This document shows, piece by piece, positions 8,561 through 18,538 of a stretch of DNA of 64,000 bases. Location of the stretch: NCBI RefSeq assembly GCF_900112765.1, contig NZ_FOMZ01000010.1:124001-188000 (forward strand), read 5' to 3'. The notes beneath the pieces are model-generated. The model was not told where the DNA came from. It worked only from the letters and a program-made list of their open reading frames with translations, and made no database searches. The stretch's first letter is position 1, and each line of letters starts with the position of its first letter. Source of the stretch: Actinopolyspora alba (GTDB lineage Bacteria; Actinomycetota; Actinomycetes; Mycobacteriales; Pseudonocardiaceae). The position numbers and the translations under genes are program-made.

Positions 8561-9202
8561 TCAGCCGCCGGGCGCTGCGGACTCGGTGCTGACCGGGCCC
8601 CGCAGCGTTCGCACCGCCGCCGTGGCCACCCGACGCGCGCCCGCGCACAGCTGGTCCAATGTGGCTGGACGATCGGCACCGTCGTCGCGGTACAGCACGT
8701 CCAGATGCTGCCCATCCGCCACGTCCACGGCCACGTTGCAGGCCAGCCGCAGACCGGGGGTGCGAATCACCAGTGCCGGGAAATCGTCGAGCACCACCGG
8801 GGTCGCCCTGACCTGTGCGGTGTCGCTGGTCCAGACGTTCATGTCCTCACCGGTGACCAGTGCGAACCGGGCTCCCACCTTGGCCCGGCTGTTCCGGTAG
8901 CTGCAGGTGGAAGCGTTGTCGAACCCCTCCTCGACTCCTGGCAACGGGTCGCGGTCGAAGCCGAGCGCGGTACGCTGCCGCGCTGTCAGCAGCCCACAGG
9001 GGTTCAGCCCCCGCAGCGAGAGCTCGGTGGGCCGAGGCGGCAACGAACCGCTCTCGCGTTCGGGTAACGGGATCGGCTCGGGCGGAATCGGCGCGCTGTC
9101 GGCGGCCTCACGGGTCGGCAGCACCGCACATCCACCGAGCAGGAACAGCACACCGCCCAATCCGGCAAGCAGAAACCGTGCAGCGGTCATCCGGCTGCGC
9201 AT
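8561..9202 (-). CDS. DUF3558-type lipoprotein
   Basis: 213 residues from the ATG at 9202, the Met directly before the signal sequence; an earlier in-frame start at 9247 would add 15 residues. A lipoprotein signal peptide with a hydrophobic core (FLLAGLGGVLFLL) ends at lipobox LGGC, so it should be a membrane-anchored exported protein. After a Pro/Glu-rich linker comes LNPCGLLTARQRTALGF and STCSYRN, the pattern of DUF3558, a cysteine-paired actinobacterial cell-envelope domain of unknown role. Copy A of the palindromic element follows the gene. No partner can be named; the neighbouring ESX-like unit may be incidental. Confidence 0.75.
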   Translation of the reverse strand: MRSRMTAARFLLAGLGGVLFLLGGCAVLPTREAADSAPIPPEPIPLPERESGSLPPRPTELSLRGLNPCGLLTARQRTALGFDRDPLPGVEEGFDNASTCSYRNSRAKVGARFALVTGEDMNVWTSDTAQVRATPVVLDDFPALVIRTPGLRLACNVAVDVADGQHLDVLYRDDGADRPATLDQLCAGARRVATAAVRTLRGPVSTESAAPGG

Positions 9203-9336
9203 GCCGCCAGCGTAACCCACCGGACACCGCTGGTGTTCGTCACGCACTCCACGCGGATCTCCGATCCGGTGGGCGGGTCACCGAAACACCCATCGGCGAA
9301 TCCGCTCCCGAGCTCCGCCCCGCCGGGACCGACAGG

Positions 9337-9732
9337 TCACTTGCGCGTGCCGAACCAGACGAAAACGAAACCGACCATCGGCAGCAGCGCCCAGAACTGT
9401 CTGGTGACCACCAGCAGACCGAGCAGCGCGACCGCGACGGAGATCCCGAGCAACGCGCCGCGCCGAGCACGCGGCGCGCGCGACGCGCCTTCCCGCTCCG
9501 GTTCGACCGCCGGACCGGAGTCGCGAGGAACCAACACCTCCGGATAAGGAGCGGGCAGATCGGCGAACAACACCGCCACGTCCGCGCGGAACCGCGCCCG
9601 GGCCGCCCGCGTGCACCGCTCGTCGAACTCGTCGATCTCCAGCCTTCCGGCTGAAAAGTGCTCGCCGAGCAGGGCGATCACCCGATCGCGGTCCTGATCA
9701 CCGATACGAACCCCATCGCCCCGCTCGGCCAA
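9337..9732 (-). CDS. DUF1707 (SHOCT-like) membrane protein
   Basis: 131 residues from TTG 9732; an in-frame TGA three codons upstream rules out a longer form, and GGTGAG precedes the TTG. Residues 8-62 (RIGDQDRDRVIALLGEHF to FADLP) match the DUF1707 domain common in actinobacteria. A basic linker follows, then two hydrophobic segments (about 93-108 and 113-126) separated by a short polar turn, so the C-terminus is probably a hairpin in the membrane. The domain is thought to be regulatory or binding, but its function is not known. It sits 50 bp upstream of the accA3 3' end on the same strand. Confidence 0.75.
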   Translation of the reverse strand: MAERGDGVRIGDQDRDRVIALLGEHFSAGRLEIDEFDERCTRAARARFRADVAVLFADLPAPYPEVLVPRDSGPAVEPEREGASRAPRARRGALLGISVAVALLGLLVVTRQFWALLPMVGFVFVWFGTRK

Positions 9733-9782
9733 CGGTGCTCACCCAGCTTTTCCGCTCGTGTTGTCGCCCGGAGGTAGTTCGG

Positions 9783-11570
9783 TCAGTCCTTGATCTCGCA
9801 GAGCGTCGTCTCCTGGCTGATGGAGTCACCGGGCTGCGCCTTGAGGCCGGTGACCGTTCCGCTCTTGTGCGCTGTCACCGGATTCTCCATCTTCATGGCC
9901 TCCAGCACCACCAGCTTATCGCCCGCTTCGACGTGCTGTCCGTCCTCGACGGCGACGGTGACCACCGTGCCCTGCATCGGGGCGGTCACCGCGTCACCGG
10001 ACGGGGCCGCCCCCGAGGTGGCGGAACGCCGTTTACGGGGCTTGGCGGCCGGCGCGGGGTCCGCTCCCCCCACGTTCGCCCCCAGACCGGCGGGCAGTGA
10101 GACCTCCAGCCGCCTGCCACCGACCTCGACGGTGATGCGCTGGCGCTGCTCGCTCTCCCCCGCGTCGGTGCCGCCCGTGTGGGGTTCGATGGTGTTGTCG
10201 AACTCGGTCTCGATCCAGCGGGTGTGCACGGTGAAACCGTCGGCGCCGGTGAAGGCGGGATCGCGCAGCACCACCCGGTGGAACGGCAGCACCGTGGCGA
10301 TGCCCTCCACGACCATCTCGTCCAACGCACGGCGGGAACGCTGCAACGCCTCGGTGCGGTCGGCACCGGTGACGATCACCTTCGCCAGCAACGAGTCGAA
10401 CTGGCCGCCGATGACGCTGTCGGTCTCCACACCCGCGTCCACCCGGACACCCGGTCCTGCCGGCGGCACGAACCCGGTGACCGTGCCCGGGGTGGGCAGG
10501 AAGTTCCTGCCCGCGTCCTCACCGTTGATGCGGAACTCGATGGAGTGTCCCCGCGCGGGTGGGTCCGCGGTGAACTCCAGCCGCTCGCCCTCGGCGATCA
10601 GGAACTGCTGCCGCACCAGGTCGATGCCGGTGGTCTCCTCGGAGACGGGGTGCTCGACCTGCAGCCTGGTGTTGACCTCCAGGAACGAGATCGTGCCGTC
10701 CTCGCCGACCAGGAACTCCACGGTGCCCGCACCGTGGTATCCCGCCTCGGAGCAGATCGCCTTGGCGGCGGAGTGGATGCGTTCCCGCTGGTCGTCGGTC
10801 AGGAACGGGGCGGGAGCCTCCTCCACCAGCTTCTGGTGCCTGCGCTGCAACGAGCAGTCCCTGGTGCCCACCACGATCACGTTGCCGTGCTGGTCGGCCA
10901 CCACCTGCGCCTCCACGTGGCGCGGCCGGTCGAGGTAGCGCTCCACGAAGCACTCCCCACGGCCGAAGGCCCCTTCGGCCTCCCGAACCGCCGAGTCGTA
11001 CAGCTCGGGAATCTCCTCGATGGTGCGGGCCACCTTGAGGCCGCGCCCACCGCCGCCGAACGCGGCCTTGACCGCCACCGGCAGACCGTTCTCCTTGGCG
11101 AACTCGACGACCTCGTCGGAGCCGGAGACCGGATCCTGCGTTCCCGGAACGAGCGGCGCGCCCGCCTTGGTGGCGATGTGCCGAGCGGTGACCTTGTCCC
11201 CCAGATCCCGAATCGCGCGCGGCGACGGGCCGATCCAGGTCAGGCCCGCGTCCAGCACCGCCTGGGCGAAGTCGGCGTTCTCCGACAGGAAACCGTAGCC
11301 GGGATGCACCGCGTCGGCGCCGCTGCGCCGGGCGGCCTCGACGACCTTGGCGATGTCGAGATAGCTCTCGGCCGCGGTGGTTCCCCCGAGTGCGAACGCC
11401 TCGTCCGCGAGCCGGACGAACGGTGCCTCCGAATCGGGCTCCGCGTAGACCGCCACGCTACCGATGCCCGCATCCGCACACGCCCGCACCACGCGGACCG
11501 CGATCTCACCCCGATTCGCGACCAGCACCTTGCGTATCCGATTACGCGTGGTCGAGTCCTGCTCGGGCAC
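9783..11570 (-). CDS. accA3: Acyl-CoA carboxylase alpha subunit (biotin carboxylase + BCCP)
   Basis: 595 residues from GTG 11570, with AGGAGG 6 nt upstream. The N-terminal biotin carboxylase (about residues 10-460) shows [17 protein letters not shown], the ATP-grasp glycine loop [38 protein letters not shown] and a BC C-terminal domain. A linker leads to a biotin carboxyl carrier domain with the biotinylation site [11 protein letters not shown]. It carboxylates biotin with ATP and bicarbonate and works with AccD beta subunits to make malonyl-CoA, methylmalonyl-CoA or long-chain carboxyacyl-CoA. Length and architecture match actinobacterial AccA3. No accD is in the window. Confidence 0.93.
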   Translation of the reverse strand: MPEQDSTTRNRIRKVLVANRGEIAVRVVRACADAGIGSVAVYAEPDSEAPFVRLADEAFALGGTTAAESYLDIAKVVEAARRSGADAVHPGYGFLSENADFAQAVLDAGLTWIGPSPRAIRDLGDKVTARHIATKAGAPLVPGTQDPVSGSDEVVEFAKENGLPVAVKAAFGGGGRGLKVARTIEEIPELYDSAVREAEGAFGRGECFVERYLDRPRHVEAQVVADQHGNVIVVGTRDCSLQRRHQKLVEEAPAPFLTDDQRERIHSAAKAICSEAGYHGAGTVEFLVGEDGTISFLEVNTRLQVEHPVSEETTGIDLVRQQFLIAEGERLEFTADPPARGHSIEFRINGEDAGRNFLPTPGTVTGFVPPAGPGVRVDAGVETDSVIGGQFDSLLAKVIVTGADRTEALQRSRRALDEMVVEGIATVLPFHRVVLRDPAFTGADGFTVHTRWIETEFDNTIEPHTGGTDAGESEQRQRITVEVGGRRLEVSLPAGLGANVGGADPAPAAKPRKRRSATSGAAPSGDAVTAPMQGTVVTVAVEDGQHVEAGDKLVVLEAMKMENPVTAHKSGTVTGLKAQPGDSISQETTLCEIKD

Positions 11571-11840
11571 CTCGTACCTCCTGTCACGACAGCGTGGGCC
11601 GCTCAAGAGTCTAAGAGCTCGACACCTCACCTGGGTAGGTGCCCGTCGAAGCACGAACGGACACAGCCGTCGGCGAGCCGGACCGGACGTCCCGCCACCC
11701 ACTCCCCGTCCGGGGCGGCTGACCTCCGAAACGGCCCGCCCCGGCCACACGGCACCGGTCGTCGCGACGTTCCCGGTCGAGTGGGCTCTCAGAAAGTTGC
11801 GCTACCCAACCGGCCGGGAACAGGAACACGACGGATCCAG

Positions 11841-11932
11841 CTACCTACTCGATGTCGGGCCTTCCGGAGCGAGAGCCGGCCGGAGGTTCACCGAGCGAGT
11901 AGCTCGACAGAGCGACCGGAAAACTTCGATCA
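11841..11932. repeat. Dispersed intergenic repeat, copy 1
   Basis: Starts CTACTCGATGTCGGGC, runs through CCGGAGCGAGAGCCGG and GGAGGTTCACCGAGCGAGTA and ends GACCGGAAAACTTCGATCA, whose final TCA is the stop codon of the symporter gene on the minus strand. Related copies are at 18047, 18709 and 20249. The rest of the 359-bp gap up to accA3 (11571-11840) holds no gene that I can support. Confidence 0.7.
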
Positions 11933-13321
11933 GGCCCTCGCCGGAACGGGCTCACCCGTGCCGGGGCCCCGCGAGTCGGCGGGAGTCGCCTCCTCCGGGT
12001 CGTTGAACAGCGGTGGGGTGCTGGGTGCGCGCAGCACCTCGTCGTCCAGGAGCCCCTCGGTACGCGCGACCACCGTGGGCACGGTGATCTGACCGGCCAC
12101 ATTGGTCATCGTGCGCATCATGTCCATGATCGGGTCCACCGCGTAGGCGATGGCGATTCCGGTGGCGATCATGGCGGGCGGGAAGTCCAGCGCCCCCACG
12201 GTCAACGTCAGCATGGTGAACCAGCCGGTCACCCCGGCGGTCGCGATCGCGCCGAACACGGCGACGGCCACGATGGTCAGGTACTGCACCGGCCCCATCT
12301 GGAAGCCGAACAGGTTCGCGATGAAGATGGAGCCCACCGCCGGGTACACCGCGGCGCAGCCGTCCATCTTCGTGGTGGTCGCCAGTGGCACCGCGAAACT
12401 CGCGTAGGAGCGTTCCACCCCGAGGTTGACCACGGTCTGGCGGCTCAGCGGCAGGCTCGCACCGGAGGAGCGGGAGACGAAGGCGAACTGGAGCACCGTC
12501 CACGCCTTGCCGAAGAACTTCGCGGGGCTGACCCTGGCCACGAACCACAGCAACAGCGGGTAGACGGCGAACAGCACCAACGCGCACCCCAGGTAGGTGG
12601 CTCCCGTGAGCTTGAGCAGCGGGACGAAGAACTCGTTGCCGTAGCTGGCCACCGCGTTGCCGATCAGTCCGAGGGTTCCGAGCGGTGCGAGCCGGATGAT
12701 CCATCCCAGCACACGCTGGATGATCTCGAACACGGCCCGGTTGAACTCCACGAACGGGCCGGCCTTGTCCCCCAGGCTGTAGGCCGCCGCCCCGACGAGC
12801 AGCGAGACGAAAACGACCTGCAGCGTCTCACCGTTGGCGAAGGCACCGACCAGGTGCTCGGGGACGAGTCCCGTGACGAGATCCAGCCACGAGCCGCCGG
12901 TCATCTCGTTGACCTCGTCGACGCGCTGCTGGTCCGGCGAGATGTCGAGCCCCTGGCCGGGACGCAGCAGATTGGCCACCCCGATACCGATCAGCACCGC
13001 GATCAACGAAGTGGCGGCGAACCACACGGCGGTCTTACCGCCGAGGCGGGCAGCGGTCCGGCCGCCGCCCACAGAACGAAGACTGGTGATGCCGAGCACG
13101 ATCGCGGTGAAGATCAGCGGCAGCACCGTGAAGGTCAGCAGCTTGGTGAAAGTGGACCCGATGGTGTCCAGCGTGGTGACGAGCCAGCCCGCCCCGGTCG
13201 AGTCGGCGACCCAACCGAGCAGGGCGCCGAGCACCAGCGAGGCGAGCACCGCCAGCCCGAACACCTTGGGATTGAAACGTAACCGGAAACGAGCTGGTCG
13301 CGGGGATTCGACATCGGACAC
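11930..13321 (-). CDS. Dicarboxylate/amino acid:cation symporter (DAACS family)
   Basis: 463 residues from GTG 13321, which has CGGGAG 6 nt upstream; a GTG at 13342 would add seven residues. The family fold is recognisable: several transmembrane segments, the serine-rich re-entrant loop SRSSGASLPLS, TTTKMDGCAA and the second loop region FGAIATAGVTGWF. Members import glutamate, aspartate or C4-dicarboxylates with Na+ or H+. The exact substrate cannot be read from the sequence. A polar Pro/Glu-rich tail follows the last helix. The stop codon lies inside a dispersed repeat (11841-11932). Confidence 0.85.
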   Translation of the reverse strand: MSDVESPRPARFRLRFNPKVFGLAVLASLVLGALLGWVADSTGAGWLVTTLDTIGSTFTKLLTFTVLPLIFTAIVLGITSLRSVGGGRTAARLGGKTAVWFAATSLIAVLIGIGVANLLRPGQGLDISPDQQRVDEVNEMTGGSWLDLVTGLVPEHLVGAFANGETLQVVFVSLLVGAAAYSLGDKAGPFVEFNRAVFEIIQRVLGWIIRLAPLGTLGLIGNAVASYGNEFFVPLLKLTGATYLGCALVLFAVYPLLLWFVARVSPAKFFGKAWTVLQFAFVSRSSGASLPLSRQTVVNLGVERSYASFAVPLATTTKMDGCAAVYPAVGSIFIANLFGFQMGPVQYLTIVAVAVFGAIATAGVTGWFTMLTLTVGALDFPPAMIATGIAIAYAVDPIMDMMRTMTNVAGQITVPTVVARTEGLLDDEVLRAPSTPPLFNDPEEATPADSRGPGTGEPVPARA

Positions 13322-13638
13322 GGTTGTCTCCCGGAGATTCACGGATTCGACCGCCGTGATCGGGGCGGTCGAGGAACGGACACGAGAACGGCATCGGCTC
13401 GGGAGAAGTCGAACGGGATCGCGCGTTCGGAGGCAGCGATCACCGCCGTTGGTGGGAGAGGACTCCGCCCGGAGGAATCACGGGCGACAAACACAACTGG
13501 CCTGCCGTCGCAGATCGACGTGCAGGCGTTGCGTCAGGTACAGCGCCGGGGCCCGGCGGGGTGAAGGTGCCATCGCGATCGTGGTCAACGGTGCCGCGAT
13601 TTCGTTTTGTTCCGCGAAAGCACCGGATGTAACCGTGC
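13322..13638. other. Intergenic region upstream of the symporter
   Basis: 317 bp between the symporter start and the maf stop. It holds a weak imperfect repeat (CGCGATTTCG ... TCCGCGAAAG near 13586-13620) that resembles the five-copy palindrome but lacks its arms. I see no convincing gene. Confidence 0.4.
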
Positions 13639-14307
13639 TCACTCCGGTACGGCGGCCTCGTCACGCTCGGCGCTCGGCGCGTTCCACAGTGAGACCACGC
13701 TGACCCCGACCTCGGCCAGCAACGACCTGGTCAGCGAGAGGCTGATGCCCAGCACGCTGGCGGGATCGCCGTCCACTCCACTGATGAACCAGCCGCCGAA
13801 TCCGTCCAGGGTGAACCCGCCCGCCACCTTCATGGGCTCACCGGTGGCGATGTAGCTGTCCAGTTCCGCGCGGGAAGGTCGACCGAATCGGACGGTCGTG
13901 GCGAGGTGATCGCTGTGTTCGGCCACCGTAGTGCCGTCCCGCAGCCGCAGCACCGCGTGGCCGGTCAGCAGACTGCCGGTGCCGCCGGCCATCCGTCCCC
14001 AGCGCTCGGCGACCAGCTCCGGGGTCTCGGGCTTGCCCACAAGTTCGTCCGCGTGCTCGCCGGGGGTCCACAGCATCGAGTCGCAGCCCACGATCACCGC
14101 GTCCGGGAACTCGGCTGCCACTCGATCCACCACGGCCGAAGCCTTCGCACGGGCGAGGGCGGTGACGACCTCGGCGGGCGAGGGATCGGGCAGCGAGGCG
14201 GTAACCGCGTGCTCGTCGACCCCGGAGACCCGCACCACCGGCTCCACCCCCGCGGCGCGGAGCACGGACAGGCGGGCGGGCGACGCGGAAGCCAGTACCA
14301 AACGCAC
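13639..14307 (-). CDS. maf: Maf-family nucleoside triphosphate pyrophosphatase
   Basis: 222 residues from GTG 14307, placed directly before the conserved start RLVLASASPARLSVLRAAG. Other Maf motifs: VSGVDEHAV, the catalytic VGCDSM, and GKPETPE. Maf proteins hydrolyse non-canonical or canonical NTPs to NMP and pyrophosphate, as a house-cleaning step linked to septum or stress control. Mycobacteria keep maf close to accA3, as here. It is divergent from pabB with 160 bp between. Confidence 0.9.
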   Translation of the reverse strand: MRLVLASASPARLSVLRAAGVEPVVRVSGVDEHAVTASLPDPSPAEVVTALARAKASAVVDRVAAEFPDAVIVGCDSMLWTPGEHADELVGKPETPELVAERWGRMAGGTGSLLTGHAVLRLRDGTTVAEHSDHLATTVRFGRPSRAELDSYIATGEPMKVAGGFTLDGFGGWFISGVDGDPASVLGISLSLTRSLLAEVGVSVVSLWNAPSAERDEAAVPE

Positions 14308-14467
14308 ACCGAGGACTGTAGTCGTGAACCGCGACCGGTTCGCCGCGGTGGTCCCGTCAAGCTGGTGGCCCGCTACGGAGACGCGCGCCCCGCCGACAGC
14401 GGTGACCGAAATTACCCGATTCGGGTGAGCCCGGGACGACTGTTCGGCACGGTTGCATACTGGCGGT

Positions 14468-15793
14468 GTGCGATTAGTCGTCCGGCCCCTCGAGAGCGCC
14501 GCGGCAGCCACCGACGTGCTGCGTGCTCTCGAACAACGTGCCAGTGATCGCGGGTTGCCACCCCCCGCGGCGCTGACGGGCAACTGGTTCGGCGGGAGCA
14601 CCGTCCTGGTTCCCTCGGTCCGGGTGCTTCCGGTCGAGCCGGACACCGCGTTCGACGTGATCGAGCGGCAGCCGGAGGTCACCCGCGAACCCGGGGCCCC
14701 GGAGGACGCCGTCGGCGGGGGCTGGATCGGGTATCTGGGCTACGAACTGACCGATCCCTCCGGAGCACGCCCCGACAGGCCCGGAGCACGCCCCGACAGG
14801 CGACGTCTCCCGGTGACGGCGTGGGGCTGGACGGATCACGTGTTGCGGCGCGACCGGCGGGGGCAGTGGTGGTTCGAGACGATCACCGAGGGGGACTCGC
14901 ACGCGCGGGCCGAGGAACTCGGTGCGCTCGTCGCGGAAGCGGCGGGCCGGAAGGCCGGGAACACCGCTGGCGCGGGCACGGTCGTCGTGCCCGACGCCGA
15001 CCGACATCGCAAGTCCGTGCGGCGCTGTGTGGAGGAGATCGCGGACGGCGAGATCTTCCAGGCGAACATCTGCAGCCGGTTCGCGGTCCCGTTCACCGGC
15101 AGCCCGTTGGAGCTGTTCGCCACCGGCAGCGCGCGGTTCGATCCCGCCCGAGCCGCCTATGTGGCCGGGGACTGGGGCGCGGTGGCCTCGCTGTCGCCGG
15201 AGTTGTTCCTGGCCCGGCACGGCAGGGTGGTGCGGAGCAGCCCGATCAAGGGGACCACGCCGCGACGCGGCCCCGAGGACGATCACAACGCCGATGTGCT
15301 GCGCGGTTCGCGCAAGGACATCGCAGAGAACGTGATGATCGTGGACATGTCCCGCAACGATCTGGGGCGGGTCGCCCGAACCGGCACCGTGACAACACCG
15401 AAACTGCTGCGTGTCGAGGCACATCCCGGGGTGTGGCACCTGGTTTCCGAGGTGCGGGCGGAGTTGCCCCCGGATACCGGTGACGCCGAGCTGCTGCGAG
15501 CCACCTTCCCGCCCGCCTCGGTCACCGGCGCTCCGAAGGTGCGCGCGCTCGAGATCATCTCCGAGCTGGAGTCCGACCCCCGGGAGGTCTACTGCGGTGC
15601 CGTGGGCATGTCCTCGCCCGTGGGTGGCACCGAGCTCAACGTGGCCATCCGGACGCTGGAGTACTCGGCCGGTGAGGTCGCCTTCGGGGTGGGCGGTGGG
15701 ATCACCGCCGACTCGGACGCGACCGCGGAGTGGCAGGAGTGCCTGACCAAGGCGGCGCCGCTGCTCTCGCTGCTGGAACGGCCGGGCGAGTAG
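14468..15793 (+). CDS. pabB: Aminodeoxychorismate synthase component I (chorismate-binding)
   Basis: 441 residues from GTG 14468 (a TTG at 14453 would add five). The C-terminal chorismate-binding domain contains SSPIKGTTPR with the lysine typical of PabB rather than the PIAGTR of TrpE, then ENVMIVDMSRNDLGRVA, FPPASVTGAPKVRALEIISELE, Y-C-G-A-V-G and FGVGGGITADSD. It converts chorismate to 4-amino-4-deoxychorismate for folate, with a glutaminase partner not present here. Residues about 98-113 carry a tandem GARPDRP/GARPDRR duplication made by a 21-bp repeat in the DNA (about 14760-14803). Confidence 0.85.
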   Translation: MRLVVRPLESAAAATDVLRALEQRASDRGLPPPAALTGNWFGGSTVLVPSVRVLPVEPDTAFDVIERQPEVTREPGAPEDAVGGGWIGYLGYELTDPSGARPDRPGARPDRRRLPVTAWGWTDHVLRRDRRGQWWFETITEGDSHARAEELGALVAEAAGRKAGNTAGAGTVVVPDADRHRKSVRRCVEEIADGEIFQANICSRFAVPFTGSPLELFATGSARFDPARAAYVAGDWGAVASLSPELFLARHGRVVRSSPIKGTTPRRGPEDDHNADVLRGSRKDIAENVMIVDMSRNDLGRVARTGTVTTPKLLRVEAHPGVWHLVSEVRAELPPDTGDAELLRATFPPASVTGAPKVRALEIISELESDPREVYCGAVGMSSPVGGTELNVAIRTLEYSAGEVAFGVGGGITADSDATAEWQECLTKAAPLLSLLERPGE

Positions 15794-15811
15794 GTTCCCC
15801 GGCCGGGGTGG

Positions 15812-16699
15812 TCACTCGGGAACGCGGCCCACCTCGGGTTTCGCCCGCTCCGTCAGCACTTGACCGACGAACAGGTCGTAGACCACCGCACCGATCACAC
15901 CACCGACGAGTGGCCCCACTATCGGTATCCAGAAGTACCACGAGAACCACTCGTAGCTGCCTGGGAAGGCGATCTCGTCCCAGCCCGCCACGAAGGTCCA
16001 CAACCGCGGGCCGAAGTCACGCGCCGGGTTGATGGCGTAGCCCGCGTTCGGCCCGAAGGTCAGGCCGATCACGGTGACTACCATCCCGATCAGGAACGGG
16101 CCCATGTTGGAGGAGGGCGCCATGTTGCGCGTGTCGATCAACGCGAAGATCAGGCACACCAGAATCCCGGTGCCGACCACTTGGTCCAAGAATGGCCCCC
16201 ACCAGCCGCCGCCGAAGTACTCGGCGGGGAAGGTGGCGAAGATGGAGAAGGTGTCCAGCGACTCGGAGCGAGCCAGCCCCTCGGAGGTGTTGAGGGAATT
16301 GATGGCGGGCGCGTAGACCGCGTAGACCAGCGCCGCCGCCAGAAACGCCCCCACGACCTGGGCGAACCAGTAGGGCACCACCTTGTACCAGGGAAAGGCC
16401 CTGCGAACGGCGAACGCGAGGGTCACGGCGGGATTGATGTGCGCCCCGCTGACACCACCCGCCGCGTAGACCCCGAAGACCACGCCGAAGCCCCAGCCCC
16501 AGATGATGATCAGCCAGTTGGCCGGGCCGAAGTCGGTCACCTGTCGGCCCGATTCGGGCAGCGCGGCCACGGCCACCGCGACGGCGCCACAACCGAGCAG
16601 CAACAGGATGAAGGTCCCCAGCACCTCGGCGAGCATCTCGCCGCCGAGTCCCCGTCGGTAACGCCAGTGTGTTCGTGCGTGCGCGGCGTTTTCGGACAT
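15812..16699 (-). CDS. Second MIP channel (aquaglyceroporin)
   Basis: 295 residues from ATG 16699, with AGGAGG 4 nt upstream. Six membrane segments and both NPA boxes: AHINPAVTLAF and YAINPARDFGPR, the latter with the glycerol-type Asp. It is longer than GlpF at 2377-3120 because of an extended region between helices 3 and 4 (about 125-165, with AINSLNTSEGLARSESLD) and a tryptophan-rich loop before helix 6 (about 245-262). It stands alone, so its role may be water, glycerol or polyol flux rather than catabolism. Osmotic use is inference from the Mrp/BCCT context. Confidence 0.85.
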   Translation of the reverse strand: MSENAAHARTHWRYRRGLGGEMLAEVLGTFILLLLGCGAVAVAVAALPESGRQVTDFGPANWLIIIWGWGFGVVFGVYAAGGVSGAHINPAVTLAFAVRRAFPWYKVVPYWFAQVVGAFLAAALVYAVYAPAINSLNTSEGLARSESLDTFSIFATFPAEYFGGGWWGPFLDQVVGTGILVCLIFALIDTRNMAPSSNMGPFLIGMVVTVIGLTFGPNAGYAINPARDFGPRLWTFVAGWDEIAFPGSYEWFSWYFWIPIVGPLVGGVIGAVVYDLFVGQVLTERAKPEVGRVPE

Positions 16700-16905
16700 C
16701 GATCCTCCTCGCCCGGAGGGCCGTGTGGTGTCTGCCCGGAATCCCCTGTCCTGAGTCCCCCAGTCCGGAGTCCCCGGCCGGAAATCCCCGGTTCCGTCCC
16801 TGCCGGAGCGGTGATCACACGCTCCGCGCGAACGGACGGACAAAGCGTAACCGAACACCGGGGCGAACGCCGGACAGCCGAGACCGGCGGGAACGGATGG
16901 CGGAG

Positions 16906-17823
16906 TCAGCGCACCCGCTCGGCGGAGACGTTCCACGTGTCGCAGGCGGCGGTGGTGCGTTCCCGAAAGCCCGTCAGCTTCCAGTCCCGCTGGTTGCCCG
17001 GTGAACCGTGGGTGTCGCCGAGCTCGGTGCTCCCCGCCGCCGAGACGAACCGCTCCGCGACGCGGTCCCGCAGCATCCCGCCCTCGGAGGCGGCGGCCAT
17101 GAACATTCCGGAATAGCAGTCGGCCTGCAGTTCGAGACGGCGCGAGATCCGGAGCCACTCCGGGCTTCGCACCTCGACCCCCTCCTGACGGACGGTGGAA
17201 GCGCGCAGGATCCCGGCGCGCTGCTGCACGTGGTGGCCGTACTCGTGCGCCAGCAGCATCAGGTGGGCGGGCTCCCGGGTACCGATGTCGGAGAGCACCC
17301 ACTGGCGTGGCATGTGGATGGTGCCGTCGCAGTAGAAGGCGGTGGGGCGGCTCGTGCCCTCTGTCTCACTGCAGTCGCTCGTTCGGGACCGCAGGCTCAC
17401 CTCGGGTGGTGCCCAGCTCAGATCCGCCCGGACGACAACGGGACGCCAGAGAGTGTTCAGGCAGCGCACGGCAGCATCGTAATAGGACCGCATCCTGGTC
17501 TCGGACTCGACGAGCTCCGGCATGCGGCAGTCGGCGGGCTCCAGCGAGGCGTTGTCCGAATTGAGCGGGTTGTGCTCCAACAGGGCGACGGGCTCGAATC
17601 CGGGTTGCGGGACGCCGTCGCGCATCTCGGGAACCTCGGTGGTCTCCGAGTCGTCACCCCCACCGGCCAACAGCTTGCCCGGCTCGGCCACCACGGCCAG
17701 CAGCACGATCAGGAACACGACGCCGAGTACACCGAAGATCGCCAACGGCGAGTTGCCCGGCTGCGGATCGTCCTCCCACGGGTCGGGGACCGCGCCGCCA
17801 CGTCTTCTCCGAAACACCTTCAC
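16906..17823 (-). CDS. Membrane-anchored neutral zinc metallopeptidase (YpfJ-like)
   Basis: 305 residues from GTG 17823 with AGGAG upstream (a GTG two codons later is also possible). A cytoplasmic basic N-terminus is followed by one membrane segment (about 27-47), then an exported domain. The zinc site HEYGHH (HExxH type) and the downstream ligand region LELQADCYSG are present, followed by ELGDTHGSPGNQRDW, typical of the putative neutral zinc metallopeptidase family. The protein probably acts outside the membrane; its substrate is unknown. The 3' end is 206 bp from the MIP gene. Confidence 0.85.
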   Translation of the reverse strand: MKVFRRRRGGAVPDPWEDDPQPGNSPLAIFGVLGVVFLIVLLAVVAEPGKLLAGGGDDSETTEVPEMRDGVPQPGFEPVALLEHNPLNSDNASLEPADCRMPELVESETRMRSYYDAAVRCLNTLWRPVVVRADLSWAPPEVSLRSRTSDCSETEGTSRPTAFYCDGTIHMPRQWVLSDIGTREPAHLMLLAHEYGHHVQQRAGILRASTVRQEGVEVRSPEWLRISRRLELQADCYSGMFMAAASEGGMLRDRVAERFVSAAGSTELGDTHGSPGNQRDWKLTGFRERTTAACDTWNVSAERVR

Positions 17824-18046
17824 TCTCTCCTACCCGCCTGCCCGCGGGAAACTCGGCAGCGACAATCCCGAATGATTATCCACGAAAGGGTGACACCGGA
17901 CTCATGGTTTTCGGTGGTCGCGGCCGGGGATCTTCGGAGTCGGAATCGGTACTGACCAGGTACGGAACCTTTCGGGACTCCGCGAGGAGATCCGGAGTGG
18001 ATGTCGAACCGTTACACGGTAAGTCCCAATCGACCGGTTGTCGCCA

Positions 18047-18133
18047 CCCGATGTCGGACCTCCCGGAGCGAGAACCGACGTGAGGTTCCGCCCAAGCGAG
18101 CGACCCGACAACCCGACCGGAAAACTCCGATCA
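18047..18133. repeat. Dispersed intergenic repeat, copy 2
   Basis: Runs from CCCGATGTCGGACCTCCC through GGAGCGAGAACCG and GAGGTTCCGCCCAAGCGAGC to ACCGGAAAACTCCGATCA. As in copy 1, the terminal TCA is the stop codon of the neighbouring minus-strand gene (the DCC protein). It occupies most of the second half of the 307-bp gap 17824-18130, in which no gene is seen. Confidence 0.7.
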
Positions 18134-18538
18134 GCGGCCGGAATCTCGATCGGGCTTGCCGGGGCGGCGCTCGGGTGGCAGCTGACAGGCGGGAGTCTCA
18201 CCCGGTAGTCGGTGCCGGTTGTTCGCCACGAGGCGGTAAACCGCCTCCGCCACCGAGCGGATCACCGGCGCGGCGAGCACGGATCCGGCCAGCCGCCACG
18301 GGCCCCGGCAGTGCCGCAACAACGTCGCCACCGCGGCGGCCCCACCGTGGAGTCGGTGGTACTCGTCGACGAACACGACCTCGTTCCGCGCCCGCTGTTC
18401 GGGCACTCCCAGCCACTCCAGGTTCGCCTCCTGCCAGGGCACGGAACTGACCCGGACCGGAAGCCGGTCGGCCAGGCGCACGCTGCGGGTGCAGAACCCG
18501 CAGTCACCGTCGTAGATCAGCGCGGGAAGCTCAGTCAC
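18131..18538 (-). CDS. DCC-family thiol-disulfide oxidoreductase-like protein (DUF393)
   Basis: 135 residues from GTG 18538. Begins LPALIYDGDCGFCTRSV, the DxDCxxC motif that names the DCC family; the CxxC is a thioredoxin-like redox pair. Further family features are VPWQEANLEWLGV and EVVFVDEYHRLHGGAAAVATLLRH. The role in cells is not known. The stop codon is contributed by dispersed repeat copy 2. It lies downstream of lpdA on the same strand, with copy 3 of the repeat in between. Confidence 0.85.
   Translation of the reverse strand: MTELPALIYDGDCGFCTRSVRLADRLPVRVSSVPWQEANLEWLGVPEQRARNEVVFVDEYHRLHGGAAAVATLLRHCRGPWRLAGSVLAAPVIRSVAEAVYRLVANNRHRLPGETPACQLPPERRPGKPDRDSGR

Noticed and set aside
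13586-13620. Possible sixth copy of the ATTTC-TCGC-GAAAT palindrome
   Set aside because: Shares only CGATTTCG and CGCGAAAG at wider spacing; arms do not pair like the other five.
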